Part shown: positions 29,872-40,800 of the stretch, piece after piece
Numbering within the stretch: the first letter of the stretch is position 1
Layout of the letters: each line of letters starts with the position of its first letter
Made by a program: the position numbers and the translations under genes
The notes under the pieces: generated by a model
Seen by the model: only the letters and a program-made list of their open reading frames with translations
The model's database searches: none
Told to the model about the DNA's origin: nothing
NCBI RefSeq assembly: GCF_030410515.1
Contig: NZ_JAUHHD010000005.1
Span: 186,001 to 250,000, forward strand
Length of the DNA: 64,000 bases
Reading direction: 5' to 3'
DNA from: Arthrobacter sp. YD4
GTDB lineage: Bacteria; Actinomycetota; Actinomycetes; Actinomycetales; Micrococcaceae

Positions 29872-32369
29872 TATGGTTCCTGGGGCGGACCGGGCTCCAC
29901 TGTACTAGCTGGCTTCCGGCCGGGCCGTTTCCTGTCGGGCAGCACCGGCCTGAGGCTGCGCAGCGTAAGCGCGGCGCGGCCCTCGGCCAGCAGCGAGCGG
30001 GGCGAGAACCTCGCCTGCTGGCGCCGCCAGAAGCCCATCGTCCCGGTCATTTCCTTGAGCGACCCGTCCACGATCTCCCAGTACTGGCGCACTTGGTCCT
30101 CACTGGGTTCGCCCGCGCCGAAGATGGCGGCGTCGGCGCGGTGGGCCAGCAGCGTCGTCGTGCCCTTGCTGGCGGGGAACGCCTCGCCGAGCACCACGGA
30201 GGTTTCCCGCCGGGTGGCGCGGCCGTCCACGCCGGCACCGAGGTCGGTGGCCAGGCTCAGCACCTCGCTCCAGCCGCCGCCCACACGCTGGGAGGGGTTG
30301 CCGGTGGTGAAGCGGGCCTTCCGGCGCCGGGACTTCAGCAAGGCGATCAGCAGCAGCGGCAGCGCCATCACGGCCACCGGGATGAGGGCGACGCCGATCG
30401 CGGAGAGCAGCGGTCCCCAGAACAGCCAGGGGTTGTTCTTCTTCTCATCCGCGTCCAGGGCGTCCGGGGAGGAGTCCGGCGGCAGCTCGGCCGGCTCCTG
30501 CGGCGGGGGCGGCGGCTGCAGCACCTGCGGCTTGGGCTTGGACTTGTTCTCCGGGTCAGGTGGGATCGGGACGTTGTCCTTGGGCGGGGTGGGGTCGAAG
30601 GCCACCCAGCCGACGCGGTCGAAGGCCACCTCCACCCAGGCGTGGACGTCCTTGCCGGTGATCTGCACCTGGCCGGCGCCGTTTTCCGGGCCCTTGGGGT
30701 CCGGGTAGAAGCCCATCACCACGCGGGATGGGATGCCCAGGTGCCGCAGCATCAGGGACATCGCCACGGAGTACTGCTCGTCGTCGCCGAGCATCTGCTT
30801 GGCGGTCAGCAGGGCGCGGATGCGGTTGGAGCTGTGGCCGGAGACGCTGGGCAGCTGGCCGTCGTCGATCAGGCCGTTGCTGAAGGCGCCCTTCTTCTGG
30901 AAGTGGGCCTCGATCTGCCGCACCCGATCGATCGCGGTGGGCGCGTCCGCGGCCAGGTCGTTCGCCTGGGAGCCCACCACGGGCGGGACTTCCTCGGGGT
31001 CCGGCAGGGAGTCCTTGGCGAAGTCGTACTGCGTCAACTGCCCGTGTTCGAGCATCACCGGGTCGGCCACCTGGACGCTGTAGGAGTCGCCCTTGGCCAG
31101 GCCGCGGGTGGTGACGGCGGTGTCCGTTCCCGAGTTGAAGTACAGGCCGGACGCGGCGCCGGAGCCGTCGCTGGTGAAGCTGATACCGGTGGTCTTCCGT
31201 CCGCCGGGGAGGAAGTAGCCCTGGTAGTCCTCGATGGTCACGTCGAGGGTGTAGTCCCGGGTAGGCACGACGCCGGACGAGTCCGCGAGGGTGTTCAGCG
31301 ACTTGGCGTCGCCTACCTTGCTGAAGCTGCCGGAGCCGTTGGGATCCATGGAGTAGTTGGTGCCGTTGAAGGAATCAAGCGCGGCCAGGCGGACCCGGCC
31401 GTCCTTGGGCAGGCCCTTGACCAGGAAGAGGTTGTCGTCCTTTTTGTCCTTGACGAAGTTCCTGAAGCTCGCCAGCGGCGTGACGTAGTCCTTCGGGTCG
31501 AACGGCGGGACGACGGCGTTGCGCAGCACCCGACGATCGTCCCCGCCGGTGAGCAGCGGGGAGGTCACGGCGGTGGTGCCGATGGCGACGGCGATCACGC
31601 CGGCGGCGGTGCCGAGGCGCCGAAGCCGGGCGGCACGGGCCGCGGCCGGGTCCGCGTCCGGCCGGTTCACCGAGACGGTGCGGGTGCTGTTGCGGCGCAG
31701 GGCGTCCCGGCGGAAGGTGGCCCAGGCGATCGCGATCACGGTCAGGGCGGTGCCGCGCTCCACGGTCAGGAACGCGGCGTTGGTGCTGAAGGCGATCCCG
31801 GTGATGAACAGCACCAGGACCGGCAACAGCGGCCAGTACGGGTTCTTCAGCCGCCAGATCAACAGCCCGGCGGTTAGGGCGGTGAGCAGCGAGCTAAGGA
31901 ACGGCACGATCAGGGTGCCACCCGCGGTCCCCACCGGCACGCCCACGGTGAGCATGTCCTTCCAGGCGAAGACGATGCCGATCAGCAGGGTCCGGAGCGA
32001 TTCCAGGCTGGGCAGCACGGCGGCCAGGGCCGCGCCCGGGACGGCCAGCGCCGTGCCGAAGACCAGGTAGGCGGCGAGGGCCAGGGCGGCGGTGGCGAGG
32101 CCGCCGAGGCGCAGGTGCACGGAGGCGGAGGCGACGCCGAGGCCCAGCAGGACGCCGCCGAGGCCGGCCACGAGGTAGTACGGGTCGCCGCCGAAGCTGA
32201 GGCTGAAGCCCAGGACGCCCAGGCCCAGCAGCACGGTGAGGACGCCGGCGTCGAGCAGGTAGTGCCAGGCCGGCTGCCCGTCGCCGAAACCCGACATTGT
32301 GGCGGCGGAACGGGTGGCGGGCTTGCGGCTTGCGGGGGTGCGGTCGCGGCGCAGCGGGGTGGCACTCAT
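29871..32369 (-). CDS. Transglutaminase-like membrane protein (TgpA type), active-site Cys absent
   Basis: An 832-residue protein of TgpA/DUF3488 design: about seven or eight membrane helices in residues 37-272, a large extracellular transglutaminase-like domain (about 290-600), a Pro-rich stalk, a last helix (about 648-679) and a cytoplasmic tail. The His-Asp part of the triad is present (DVHAWVEV, His576; VAFDPTPP, Asp592). The Cys expected in a G-x-C-E-Q motif is Asp530 (MLGDDEQYSVAMSLMLRHLG), so peptide cross-linking or protease activity is unlikely. It may bind or position peptide substrate. ATG overlaps the DUF58 stop (ATGA). Confidence 0.9.
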   Translation of the reverse strand: MSATPLRRDRTPASRKPATRSAATMSGFGDGQPAWHYLLDAGVLTVLLGLGVLGFSLSFGGDPYYLVAGLGGVLLGLGVASASVHLRLGGLATAALALAAYLVFGTALAVPGAALAAVLPSLESLRTLLIGIVFAWKDMLTVGVPVGTAGGTLIVPFLSSLLTALTAGLLIWRLKNPYWPLLPVLVLFITGIAFSTNAAFLTVERGTALTVIAIAWATFRRDALRRNSTRTVSVNRPDADPAAARAARLRRLGTAAGVIAVAIGTTAVTSPLLTGGDDRRVLRNAVVPPFDPKDYVTPLASFRNFVKDKKDDNLFLVKGLPKDGRVRLAALDSFNGTNYSMDPNGSGSFSKVGDAKSLNTLADSSGVVPTRDYTLDVTIEDYQGYFLPGGRKTTGISFTSDGSGAASGLYFNSGTDTAVTTRGLAKGDSYSVQVADPVMLEHGQLTQYDFAKDSLPDPEEVPPVVGSQANDLAADAPTAIDRVRQIEAHFQKKGAFSNGLIDDGQLPSVSGHSSNRIRALLTAKQMLGDDEQYSVAMSLMLRHLGIPSRVVMGFYPDPKGPENGAGQVQITGKDVHAWVEVAFDRVGWVAFDPTPPKDNVPIPPDPENKSKPKPQVLQPPPPPQEPAELPPDSSPDALDADEKKNNPWLFWGPLLSAIGVALIPVAVMALPLLLIALLKSRRRKARFTTGNPSQRVGGGWSEVLSLATDLGAGVDGRATRRETSVVLGEAFPASKGTTTLLAHRADAAIFGAGEPSEDQVRQYWEIVDGSLKEMTGTMGFWRRQQARFSPRSLLAEGRAALTLRSLRPVLPDRKRPGRKPASTVEPGPPQEP

Positions 32370-33697
32370 GCGGCCGCCTTTCGGAGCACGATGGCGAGCT
32401 CGGCGAGGTCGCCGAGGGTGAGGACGGTCAGGTCCGCGATGTTGGCGCGGGAGGGGGCGGCGCCGGCCTGGACCCGGACGGCGAGGCTGCGGACGCCCGG
32501 CGGCACGGACGCGGCCGCGGAGCGCAGCTGCGTGGGGGTGACGTTGCTGCCGACGATGAAGAACACCACCGAGGCGTTCGGGACGGTATCGGCGAGCGTC
32601 CGGGCGAGGTCGACGGCGGTCTTCCGCTGCGACGCGCCCACGATCCGGGTCATGTCATCGAGCATGTTGCGGCCGGTCTCGCAGCGCAGCGGGCCCTGCT
32701 GGGTGAGGACGTCGAGGTTGCGCTGTTCCCGGATGGCCTGCAGGCCGATGGATGCGGCGGCGGAGATGGCGAGTTCGAACTCCTCCTCGGAGCCGTATTC
32801 GTCCGTGTTGGTCGAGAGCGAGATCGCCAGGTGGGCGCGTCGGGTCTCCTCGAACTGCCGGACCATGAGCTTGCCGGTCCGGGCCGTAGTCTTCCAGTGG
32901 ATATGCCGGCGGTCATCCCCCGGCACATAGTCGCGCAGCGCGTGGAAGGACACGTCGGCGCTGGAGAGTTCGGTGGTGGGCATGCCCTCGAGGTCGCGGA
33001 TAAAGCCCGCGGCGGACCCGGCGAGGGCCACGGTGCGGGGGTGCACGAACAGGTCGCGCGGTTCGGTCCAGAGCACCTGGCGGCGCAGCAGGTGCAGCGG
33101 GTCGGCGCGCACGGACCGGACCGGGCCCACCACGATCACGGCGCGGCGGGCGGTGGGGATGGTGAAGAGGTCCTCGTGAACCTGCGCCGGCTTCATCCGC
33201 GGCAGGTGGAACACCGCCGTCGCGGACCCCACCGGCAGTTCCAGGGCGGCGGGCAGCAGCGGCCGCGCCGAGGTGTTGGACACCGCGATGCTGCCGACGG
33301 CGCTGTCCCCCACCGCCACCCGCATCCGGGCGAGGTCCAGCAGGACGCCGTAGGAGGACCGGCCCAGGATGAAGCCGACGGCCAGCACGAAGAGCACGAA
33401 CGCGGCGATCGCCGCCGCCTGCGCCTCCTGCCAGCCGTAGGCCTGGCCCAGGATCCAGAGCAGCACGGAGCCGGCCAGCACGGCCCAGCCGAGGACACTG
33501 ACCACGGCCAGGACCGGCTGGACGTGCCGCCGGAAACGGTCGCGGACCAGCCGTGCGGCGGGGGCCAGCGCCATGGCGGCGGTGCCGCGGGCCTCGGCCC
33601 AGACGGCGGAGGGGTGCAGCCGCGCGGGCACGGCAGCCCGGGAAAAGGGCTGCTTCAGACGGTCAGCAAGCCGGGTCAGCGGAGTGCCGGTGGACAT
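32366..33697 (-). CDS. DUF58-domain membrane protein
   Basis: A 443-residue protein with two N-terminal membrane helices (about residues 48-90) and the DUF58 signature RHIHWKTTARTGKLMVRQFEE in the middle, followed by a VWA-like fold (HLAISLSTNTDEY). DUF58 proteins nearly always pair with MoxR ATPases and are thought to act in maturation of surface or metal-containing complexes. It starts 46 bases after moxR and overlaps the transglutaminase gene by four bases. Confidence 0.92.
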   Translation of the reverse strand: MSTGTPLTRLADRLKQPFSRAAVPARLHPSAVWAEARGTAAMALAPAARLVRDRFRRHVQPVLAVVSVLGWAVLAGSVLLWILGQAYGWQEAQAAAIAAFVLFVLAVGFILGRSSYGVLLDLARMRVAVGDSAVGSIAVSNTSARPLLPAALELPVGSATAVFHLPRMKPAQVHEDLFTIPTARRAVIVVGPVRSVRADPLHLLRRQVLWTEPRDLFVHPRTVALAGSAAGFIRDLEGMPTTELSSADVSFHALRDYVPGDDRRHIHWKTTARTGKLMVRQFEETRRAHLAISLSTNTDEYGSEEEFELAISAAASIGLQAIREQRNLDVLTQQGPLRCETGRNMLDDMTRIVGASQRKTAVDLARTLADTVPNASVVFFIVGSNVTPTQLRSAAASVPPGVRSLAVRVQAGAAPSRANIADLTVLTLGDLAELAIVLRKAAA

Positions 33698-33743
33698 AGG
33701 GGTGGCCTTCGTTCGTGCGGGACGTGCGGAGTGAAGCGGGACG

Positions 33744-34715
33744 TTAGACGGCGGCGCGCTGCTGCGGGGCGGCGACGTCGGCCAGCACCCGGGTGAGCAC
33801 GGCGTCGGCGGTGGCGCCGGAGAATTCCGCTTCCGGGTCCATGACCAGGCGGTGGGTCCAGACGACGGCGGCGAGGTCCTTGACGTCGTCGGGCAGGACG
33901 AAGTTGCGGCCCTGGGCGGCGGCCCAGACCTTGGCGGCGCGGACCATCGCGAGGGCGCCGCGGACGGAGACGCCCAGGCGGGTCTCCGCCGCGTTGCGGG
34001 TCTCCTCGCAGAGCCGGGAAATGTATTCGAGCACCGCGGTGTCCACGTGCGTGGTGGCGGCCAGATCGGCCATGTCCGCGACGGCCTGGGTGGTGATCAC
34101 GGCGGTGATCTCCTTGGACCGGTCCTTGAGGTTGGCGCCGCCGAGCAGCTGCACCGTGGAGGCGTGGTCCGGGTAGCCGATGGAGGTCTTGATCAGGAAG
34201 CGGTCCAGCTGCGCCTCCGGCAGCCGGTAGGTGCCGGCCTGCTCGATCGGGTTCTGGGTGGCCATCACCATGAACGGCCGGCCGGCCTCGTAGGTGGTGC
34301 CATCCACGGTCACGCGGGACTCCTCCATAACCTCCAGCAGTGCCGACTGGGTCTTCGGCGAGGCGCGGTTGATTTCGTCGGCCAGGACGATGTTGCTGAA
34401 GATCGGGCCCTTGTGGAACTCGAACTTCTGCGTCTTCTGGTCGTAGATGGTCACGCCGGTGACGTCGGAGGGCAGCAGGTCCGGGGTGAACTGGATGCGG
34501 CTGTTCGAGCCCTGAACGGTGGCGGCGAGGGCCCGGGCCAGGGAGGTCTTGCCGGTGCCGGGGGCGTCCTCGAAGAGCACGTGCCCCTCGGCCAGCATGG
34601 CCGTGAAGGTCAGCCGGATGACGTGTTCCTTGCCGAGGACGGCCTGGCCGACGTTGGCGACGAGCTTGTCAAAGGTTCCGGCAAACCACTCGGCCTGTTC
34701 GGTGGTCATGGTCAT
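33744..34715 (-). CDS. MoxR-family AAA+ ATPase
   Basis: A 323-residue MoxR ATPase: Walker A EDAPGTGKTSLARALA, Walker B NIVLADEINRASPKTQ, sensor 1 VMATQNPIEQAGTYRLPEAQ, and the RFLIKTSIGYP segment. It is a chaperone-like motor expected to work with the DUF58 protein next to it. I start it at ATG 34715 (AGAGGA about eight bases upstream); the frame is open to 34997 but overlaps the giant gene and lacks signals. Confidence 0.94.
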   Translation of the reverse strand: MTMTTEQAEWFAGTFDKLVANVGQAVLGKEHVIRLTFTAMLAEGHVLFEDAPGTGKTSLARALAATVQGSNSRIQFTPDLLPSDVTGVTIYDQKTQKFEFHKGPIFSNIVLADEINRASPKTQSALLEVMEESRVTVDGTTYEAGRPFMVMATQNPIEQAGTYRLPEAQLDRFLIKTSIGYPDHASTVQLLGGANLKDRSKEITAVITTQAVADMADLAATTHVDTAVLEYISRLCEETRNAAETRLGVSVRGALAMVRAAKVWAAAQGRNFVLPDDVKDLAAVVWTHRLVMDPEAEFSGATADAVLTRVLADVAAPQQRAAV

Positions 34716-34754
34716 GGCGTGGTCCTCTTCTGGATCGGGTGGTTCATGGGTCGG

Positions 34755-34779
34755 GCCGCCGGGAGGGTTTCCCGGCGGC
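34755..34779. terminator. GC-rich hairpin between the giant gene and moxR
   Basis: A perfect 10-bp inverted repeat (34755-34764 and 34770-34779, loop GGGTT) in the 85-base gap. No T run follows on the minus strand, so it may act as a partial terminator or mRNA-processing site that lowers expression of the downstream genes relative to the surface protein. Confidence 0.5.
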
Positions 34780-34800
34780 GGCCGGGCTGTTTCGTTAGCT

Positions 34801-37800
34801 TCAACATTGACCGACGCCAGGGCCACGGACGTCGACCGTCGTCCATTTGACGTACCAGCCAGGATGCGGGCCGCCATCCATCTTGTACCACTTCTCGTTG
34901 TGGTTATAGATGTCGCTCCAGCATGGCGTCGGGATCCAGCCGTCAGACGTCGAAACCCAGTTGGCGTCATTTCCTCCGCACTGCGGTCCGCTGGCATCCC
35001 GGTAAAAGCGGTCCGGTACGCCTGGCTTTCCAGGACAACTGTTATTGTCGGCAGCCTTGACCCTGACCTCTGTAAGCGGGGGCGCGGGGTCCGCTCCGGA
35101 GGTGGAGGGGGCGCTGCCTGAGCCGCCGCAGCTGGTGTCGTTGCAGGCCCGGACAGCGAGCGTGTGCCGCTGGCTCCAGCCGCCGGCGTTGTGGTCGTAG
35201 CTGCGGTTCAGCCCCATGCCGGTCCAGCCGCCGCCGTCGTAGCTGACCTCGTAGCGGACGATCGGGCGGCCGTTATCGGTGGGCTGGCTCCAGGTCCAGT
35301 GCACCAGCCCGTCGCCAGGTTGCGATGTTCCACCGTTGACATTGGGCGCGCCCGGCGGCCCGTAGGGAACGGCCGAGCCGATGGCCTGGGCGTCGCCGGA
35401 GACGTTGTTCTTGGTGGACACCGCAATGATGTTCACCGTGACGTTCTTGCCGTTCGGCTGGCCGCCGATGGTGCCGCCGGGCGCGTTGATCGGCCCGGAC
35501 CCGTAGGCGGTGCTCCAACGGTAGGCGATCTCCGAGGCGGTGGAGCCATTGCGCTGAGCCTGCGTCAGCGGGGTGAAGGTGACCTTCAGGTCCCCACTGC
35601 TGCCGGTCGCGGCCACGCTGCCGCCGCTGACCATGCCGGGCTTGCCGGCCGCGCGGACCGGGGCCGAGCCCGGGCTGGTGCCCGAGGTGCCGGCCTTGTT
35701 GGTGGCCGCCACCGTGAAGGTGTAATTTGCCTCCGAATTGTCCACCGTGACGTTCTGCGAGGTGCCGGCGACTTGCTGGGAATTCACCGCCGTACCGCCC
35801 CGGAGGGTCGTGAGGGTGTAGGCCGAGATCGCGTCACCGTTGTTGTTCGGCGCCGCCCAAGTGACTTTCAGCTGGCTCTGCGAACCGACCGAACCGGCCT
35901 GGCTTGCGCTTGGCGCCACCGGAGTGACGGGGACTCCGGCGGGGGTCTCCGCCGCCGAGTACGCGCTCCATTCCGAGGGATCCTTGGCGTCGTTCCGGGC
36001 CAGCAACCGCACCGTATAGGCCACGCCGTTCTTCAGGCCTTTCCAGACGTAGCTGGTGGTGGTCAGGTTCTGGATCTGGGCATTCTGGCCCGCGGGGGCC
36101 GGCGAAATCTCCAGGTCGTAGGACTTGATCGCCGAGCCCTTGGAGGCGGGCGCCGTCCATGCCACGGCCAGCTGCTTGTCACCGAACTTCAGGGTCGGCG
36201 CGGCCGGGGTGTCCGGCTTGACGTCCGGTCGCACCTCGGCGGAGGCCGGGGACGGGTCGGAGGTGTTGATGGCGTTCGTGGCCGTGACGGTGAAATGGTA
36301 CTTGGTGTTGTTGGTCAGCCCGTTCAGGGTGCACGAATTGGCCGGGCAGTCCTGGCGGAAGCCGCCCTCCCCTGTCACCGTGTACTTGGTGATCGGAGAG
36401 CCGCGGTCGGCCGGCGGGGTCCAGGTCAGCAGCGCCGTCCGGTCCCCCACGCTTTGGGCCTGCGGGGTGCCGGGGGCCAGCGGTTTGTCCTTGACTGTGA
36501 GCCGGATCCGGGCCGTCGAGTAACGGGCAGAGTCGTTGGTCTTGTCACCTACTGTGTAGGACACCACCATGGTGCCGGACGCGGACGGGGTGACCTGCAC
36601 GCTGTCCCCGGCCACGGAGACGTTGCCGGAGCCGGTCTCCGCGGTGGCGGCGAGGATCTTCAGCGGCGTCTCCGGGAACGGGTTCGCGTCGTTGGCCAGC
36701 ACGTTGACCGTCACCGGCTTGCCGACGGCGGCGTTTTCCTCGACGTCGTCGTTGGCCACCGGCTTGGGCCGGTTGGAGGACGTCGCGGTCAGCTGGTAAG
36801 TGGCCGTCGATTCCAGGCCGCGGCGGTCCTTGGCCTTCACCTGGACCGCGCCGGTTGCGCCGGAGGCGGTGCCGTCCTTGACCGTGACCTTGAGCGTCTT
36901 GCCGTCGATCGAGGCGTCGAACCCGGCGGGCGCGTTGCCGGCGAGTTCGTACTTCATGGCGTCCACGTCACCGTCGTCCGGGTCGGTGGTGAGCTTGGCC
37001 AGGTCGGTGCTGGCGGTGTCGCCCTTGGGCACGTCCACCTGGCTGCCCAGCAGCACCGGCGGGTTGTTCCGGTTGGGGTCCGGGAGCACCTTGGTGCGGA
37101 TGCTCAGGGTGGACTTCAGGCCGGCCGGGTCGTCCGGGCCGGAGCCGTCGGTGACCTCAAAGCTCAGTGATCCGGGGCCAACGTAGTCCTGGCCGGCGGT
37201 GTACTTCAGCGCGGTGCCGTCGCCCGCGACCGGGTCGGAGCCGTCCGCGCCGATCAGCTTGATCCGGTCCGTCTGGGTCAGCCGCGGCGAGCGGCCGTCG
37301 CGGACCTTGACCCACTCCTTGAGGTCGACCGTGACGGACTGGCCGGCGACCACCTCAATGACGTCGTTCTTGGCCAGCGTGGGAACCTGCTGGCCAATGC
37401 CCGGCACCCAGATGATGGCGGTGGACTTCTGGCCGTCCACGTCTTCCACGGTGTACGGAATCAGCTGCGGCCCTTCGGTCAGCTCGACGATCACATTGCC
37501 GTCGGTGCCGGGCCGCGCTGTGGGCGACTCGGTGGAGATCTTGAGGTTCTCGCCGACGCCGTCGGGGTCCTCGTCGTTTTTGAGCACGGGCACGTCGACC
37601 GCGGTCTTGCCCAGCGTCTGGGCGGAGGTGACCCGGTCGTCGCGGGCAATCGGTGCCTGCAGCGGCACGTCCTTCATGACCTTCACGGCGATCGAAGCCT
37701 GGGCGGTGGCTCCGCGGTCGTCCGCCACGGTGTAGCGGACGTTGGTGGTGCCCTCCTCCCCCGGCGCCAGCAGGATGATCCGGCCGCTCTGCTTGCTGAC

Positions 37801-40800
37801 GGTGGCCTGCAGCTCCTGCGGGGCCTCAATCTCGTTCGCGAGGATCTTGATCGGGTCGCCGTCGGGATCGGTGTCGTTGCCCAGGGCATCGACGGCGATC
37901 TGCCGGCCGGGCCGGACCTTGACCTCGTCATCCACCGGGGTGGGCTTCTGGTTGACGTCCCCGCGCGGGGCGATGCCGACGGTGACCGTGCCGGTGTTCG
38001 AGGCACCCTGCCGGTCCACCACCTTATAGCGGAAGGTGTCGGTGCCCGCGCCGTCGCCGGCGGCGGTGAAGTCGATGAAATTGCTTCCCACGGTGGCCGT
38101 GCCCATCGACGGGGAGCTGTCGATCCCGGTCAACTGGACCGAGTCGCCGTCCGGGTCGATGCCGTCCAGTTCCACCGGGATCCGGACGGTGCCGGCGGCC
38201 ACCACGCGGGCGGTCAGGTTCTTCGGCTGCGGGCGCGAGTTCTGCGCCCCCTCCAGCGGCAGGATGTGAATGGTGACCGCGGCGGCGCTCTTCTGCCCCT
38301 GCGGGTCCACGGCGTTGTAGATGGCGCGGACGGTCTTCGGAACAGGTCCGGCGATGAAGCGCAGGGTGTTCTCGGAGACGAAGCTCTTGCCGTCGGCCTC
38401 GGGGACAGGCTGCGGTAGCACCGGGTCCACCGTGAGTTTCTGGCCCTGCGGGTGGGTGTCGTTGGCCAGCACCGGAATCGTGACGACGTCGTTGACGCGC
38501 ACGTTGACCTCGTCCGGCTTCGGCTGCGGGGCCTCGAGCACGGCAGGGGCGGGCACCGGGACCACGGAGACGCTGCCGGTGGCGGACTTGCTGCCGTTGG
38601 ACATGGTGTAGCGGAAGGTGAACGGTTCCCGCGTGCCGACGATGTCGGTGACGCGCAGGACGCTGTGGTCGATCACGCTGACCGAGGCGGTGGAGTTCTC
38701 CGGCACCTGCACGGACTGCAGCACCAGGACCCCGCCGGCCGGGTCCGAGTCGTTGGCCAGCGGGTCCACCAGGACGCTGCCGCCCGTGGGCATGAGCGCG
38801 ACGTCGTGCACGGCCACCGGGTTACCCGTGTCCTTGCCGGACTCGACGTCCACCCGGATCAGGCCCTGGGTACTTTGCGGGCCGTTGCTGGCGATGTAGG
38901 TGAGGTAAACGGGACCGGCGGTGTCGCTGCGGAAGGTGAAGGTTCCGCCGTCGGTCACGGGGCCCAGCTGGGCGGGGCCGGCGGCCTCCACCTGGGCCAG
39001 GCGCAGGGCGCCGCCGTTGGGGTCGACGTCGTTCTTCAGCGGCGCGATCACCAGGTCCTGGCCGACGACGGCGGTGACGTGGTCCGCGTTGACCACCGGC
39101 TGCAGGGCGCCGGGCGGCTGGACGTTGACGATCACCTTGCCGGTGGTGGTGGCGCGGCCGTCCCAGACGCTGACGGTGACGGTCTTCTTGCCAGGCGCGG
39201 CGCCGGAATCCTGGTAGCTGAGGAGGCCGTCGCGGCGGACCTTGACCTGGTCCTGCTCGTTGTCCGCCTTCGCGTCCAGCAGCACCAGGTCATCGCCGTC
39301 GGGGTCCATCCAGTCGGTGAGGATGTTCTGGCTGACGGACTTGCCCTGCTCCACCAGCATGGTGGTGGGCTCGCCGCGCTTGAATAGCGGGGGCTTGTTC
39401 TCGTCGGGGCCGACCACGCTGAGCGTGACGGTGCCGGCGGCGGAGAGGCCGCGGCCGTCCGCCGCGTTGTAGCCGAAGGTCTCGGTGCCGGGCTTCGCGT
39501 CCGGCGGGACGGTGATCTGGAAGGCCGTGCCGCCGTAGATGCTCTCCAGGCTGCCGGATCTCGGGCCGTCGCCGGCCACGGAGGCGGTGAGGACGTCGCC
39601 GTCGGGGTCGGAGTCGTTGTCCAGGACCGAGAGCACGGTGGTGCGGCCGGGCCGCACGCCCACGGTGTCCGGCTTGGTCTCCGGCGGCCGGTTGGGCTTG
39701 GTGCGGTCCGGGAGGATGTTGATGGTGTTGTTGTCCGCGGATTCCTGGTCCTGGTCGTTGGACTGGTTCTTCGGCGGGATGACGTCGTCCCAGTTGTTCA
39801 CCAGCTGCATGTTCTGGTTGACCAGCCAGACGTTGCCGGAGTTCACGTCGTTGAGCACCACCAGGTCCCGGTTGACCCGGAAAACATAGCTCGGCGACGC
39901 CGAGGCCTTGGGCACGTCGGAGGTCTTGTCGTCGGCGTTGTTCACGCAGTCGCGGACGTACTTGTTTGCCCCGGACCAGGCCGCGTGCACGCAACCGCCC
40001 AGCTGCACCGGTGCCGCCGGCACGCCCTGGCCGCCGAACGTCACTGTCCGCGCCGTCGAACCGTCCAGCGGCACCTCCAGCAACGCCTTCGGCGTGGCCA
40101 CGGCCACCGCGTCCGAGCCCGGACCGGGCTGCTGCAACTTGGCATCCTTCGCATCCGCCAGCGCCAGTTCCCGGCCGCCGGGCAGGAACAGCTTGGACCG
40201 GCCGGCGTCGAGCACCACGGGCTGGTCCCCCACCACGGTCAGCTGCACCGTGCCGGCACCCTTCAGCCCGTCCCAGGTGGCGGACTGCGAGTCAGCCGTG
40301 GGCTTCCCGGCCGTGTCGACACCCGTGACGGTGACCTTCCCGGACTTCGGGTCGACGCTGTAGATCCGGTCGTCGGAGCCGACCACGGAGACCACGCCCT
40401 GGCCGCCCTGAAGCACCGGTTCCACGTTCTCCGGATCAAAACTGTTCAGCGAAGACGGCGAGAGCGCCCAGACCGACCCCTTCGCCGGGTCGGTCACGGC
40501 GATGACCCTCGAGCCGAAGCTGACCTCCGCGGAGCCTGGCAGCTTCCGGTCCCCGCCAAGGCGCATCTGCGCCGCCGAGACCTGGTTCAACGTCGCCCCG
40601 TTAGCGTCGTCAACGAACACGGTGCCGGCATCCTGCAGGACGTCGAAAGAAGTCGACGCCGGCGTCACGGCACCATCGAGCACGCGCGACGGGTAATTCA
40701 ACCGGCCGACGGCATTCTTCGACTTCGAGACCACCCAGACGCCGCCGTCATTCAAATCCACCTCAGTGGTCTTGAAACCCGGATACAACACCGCAGCCAC

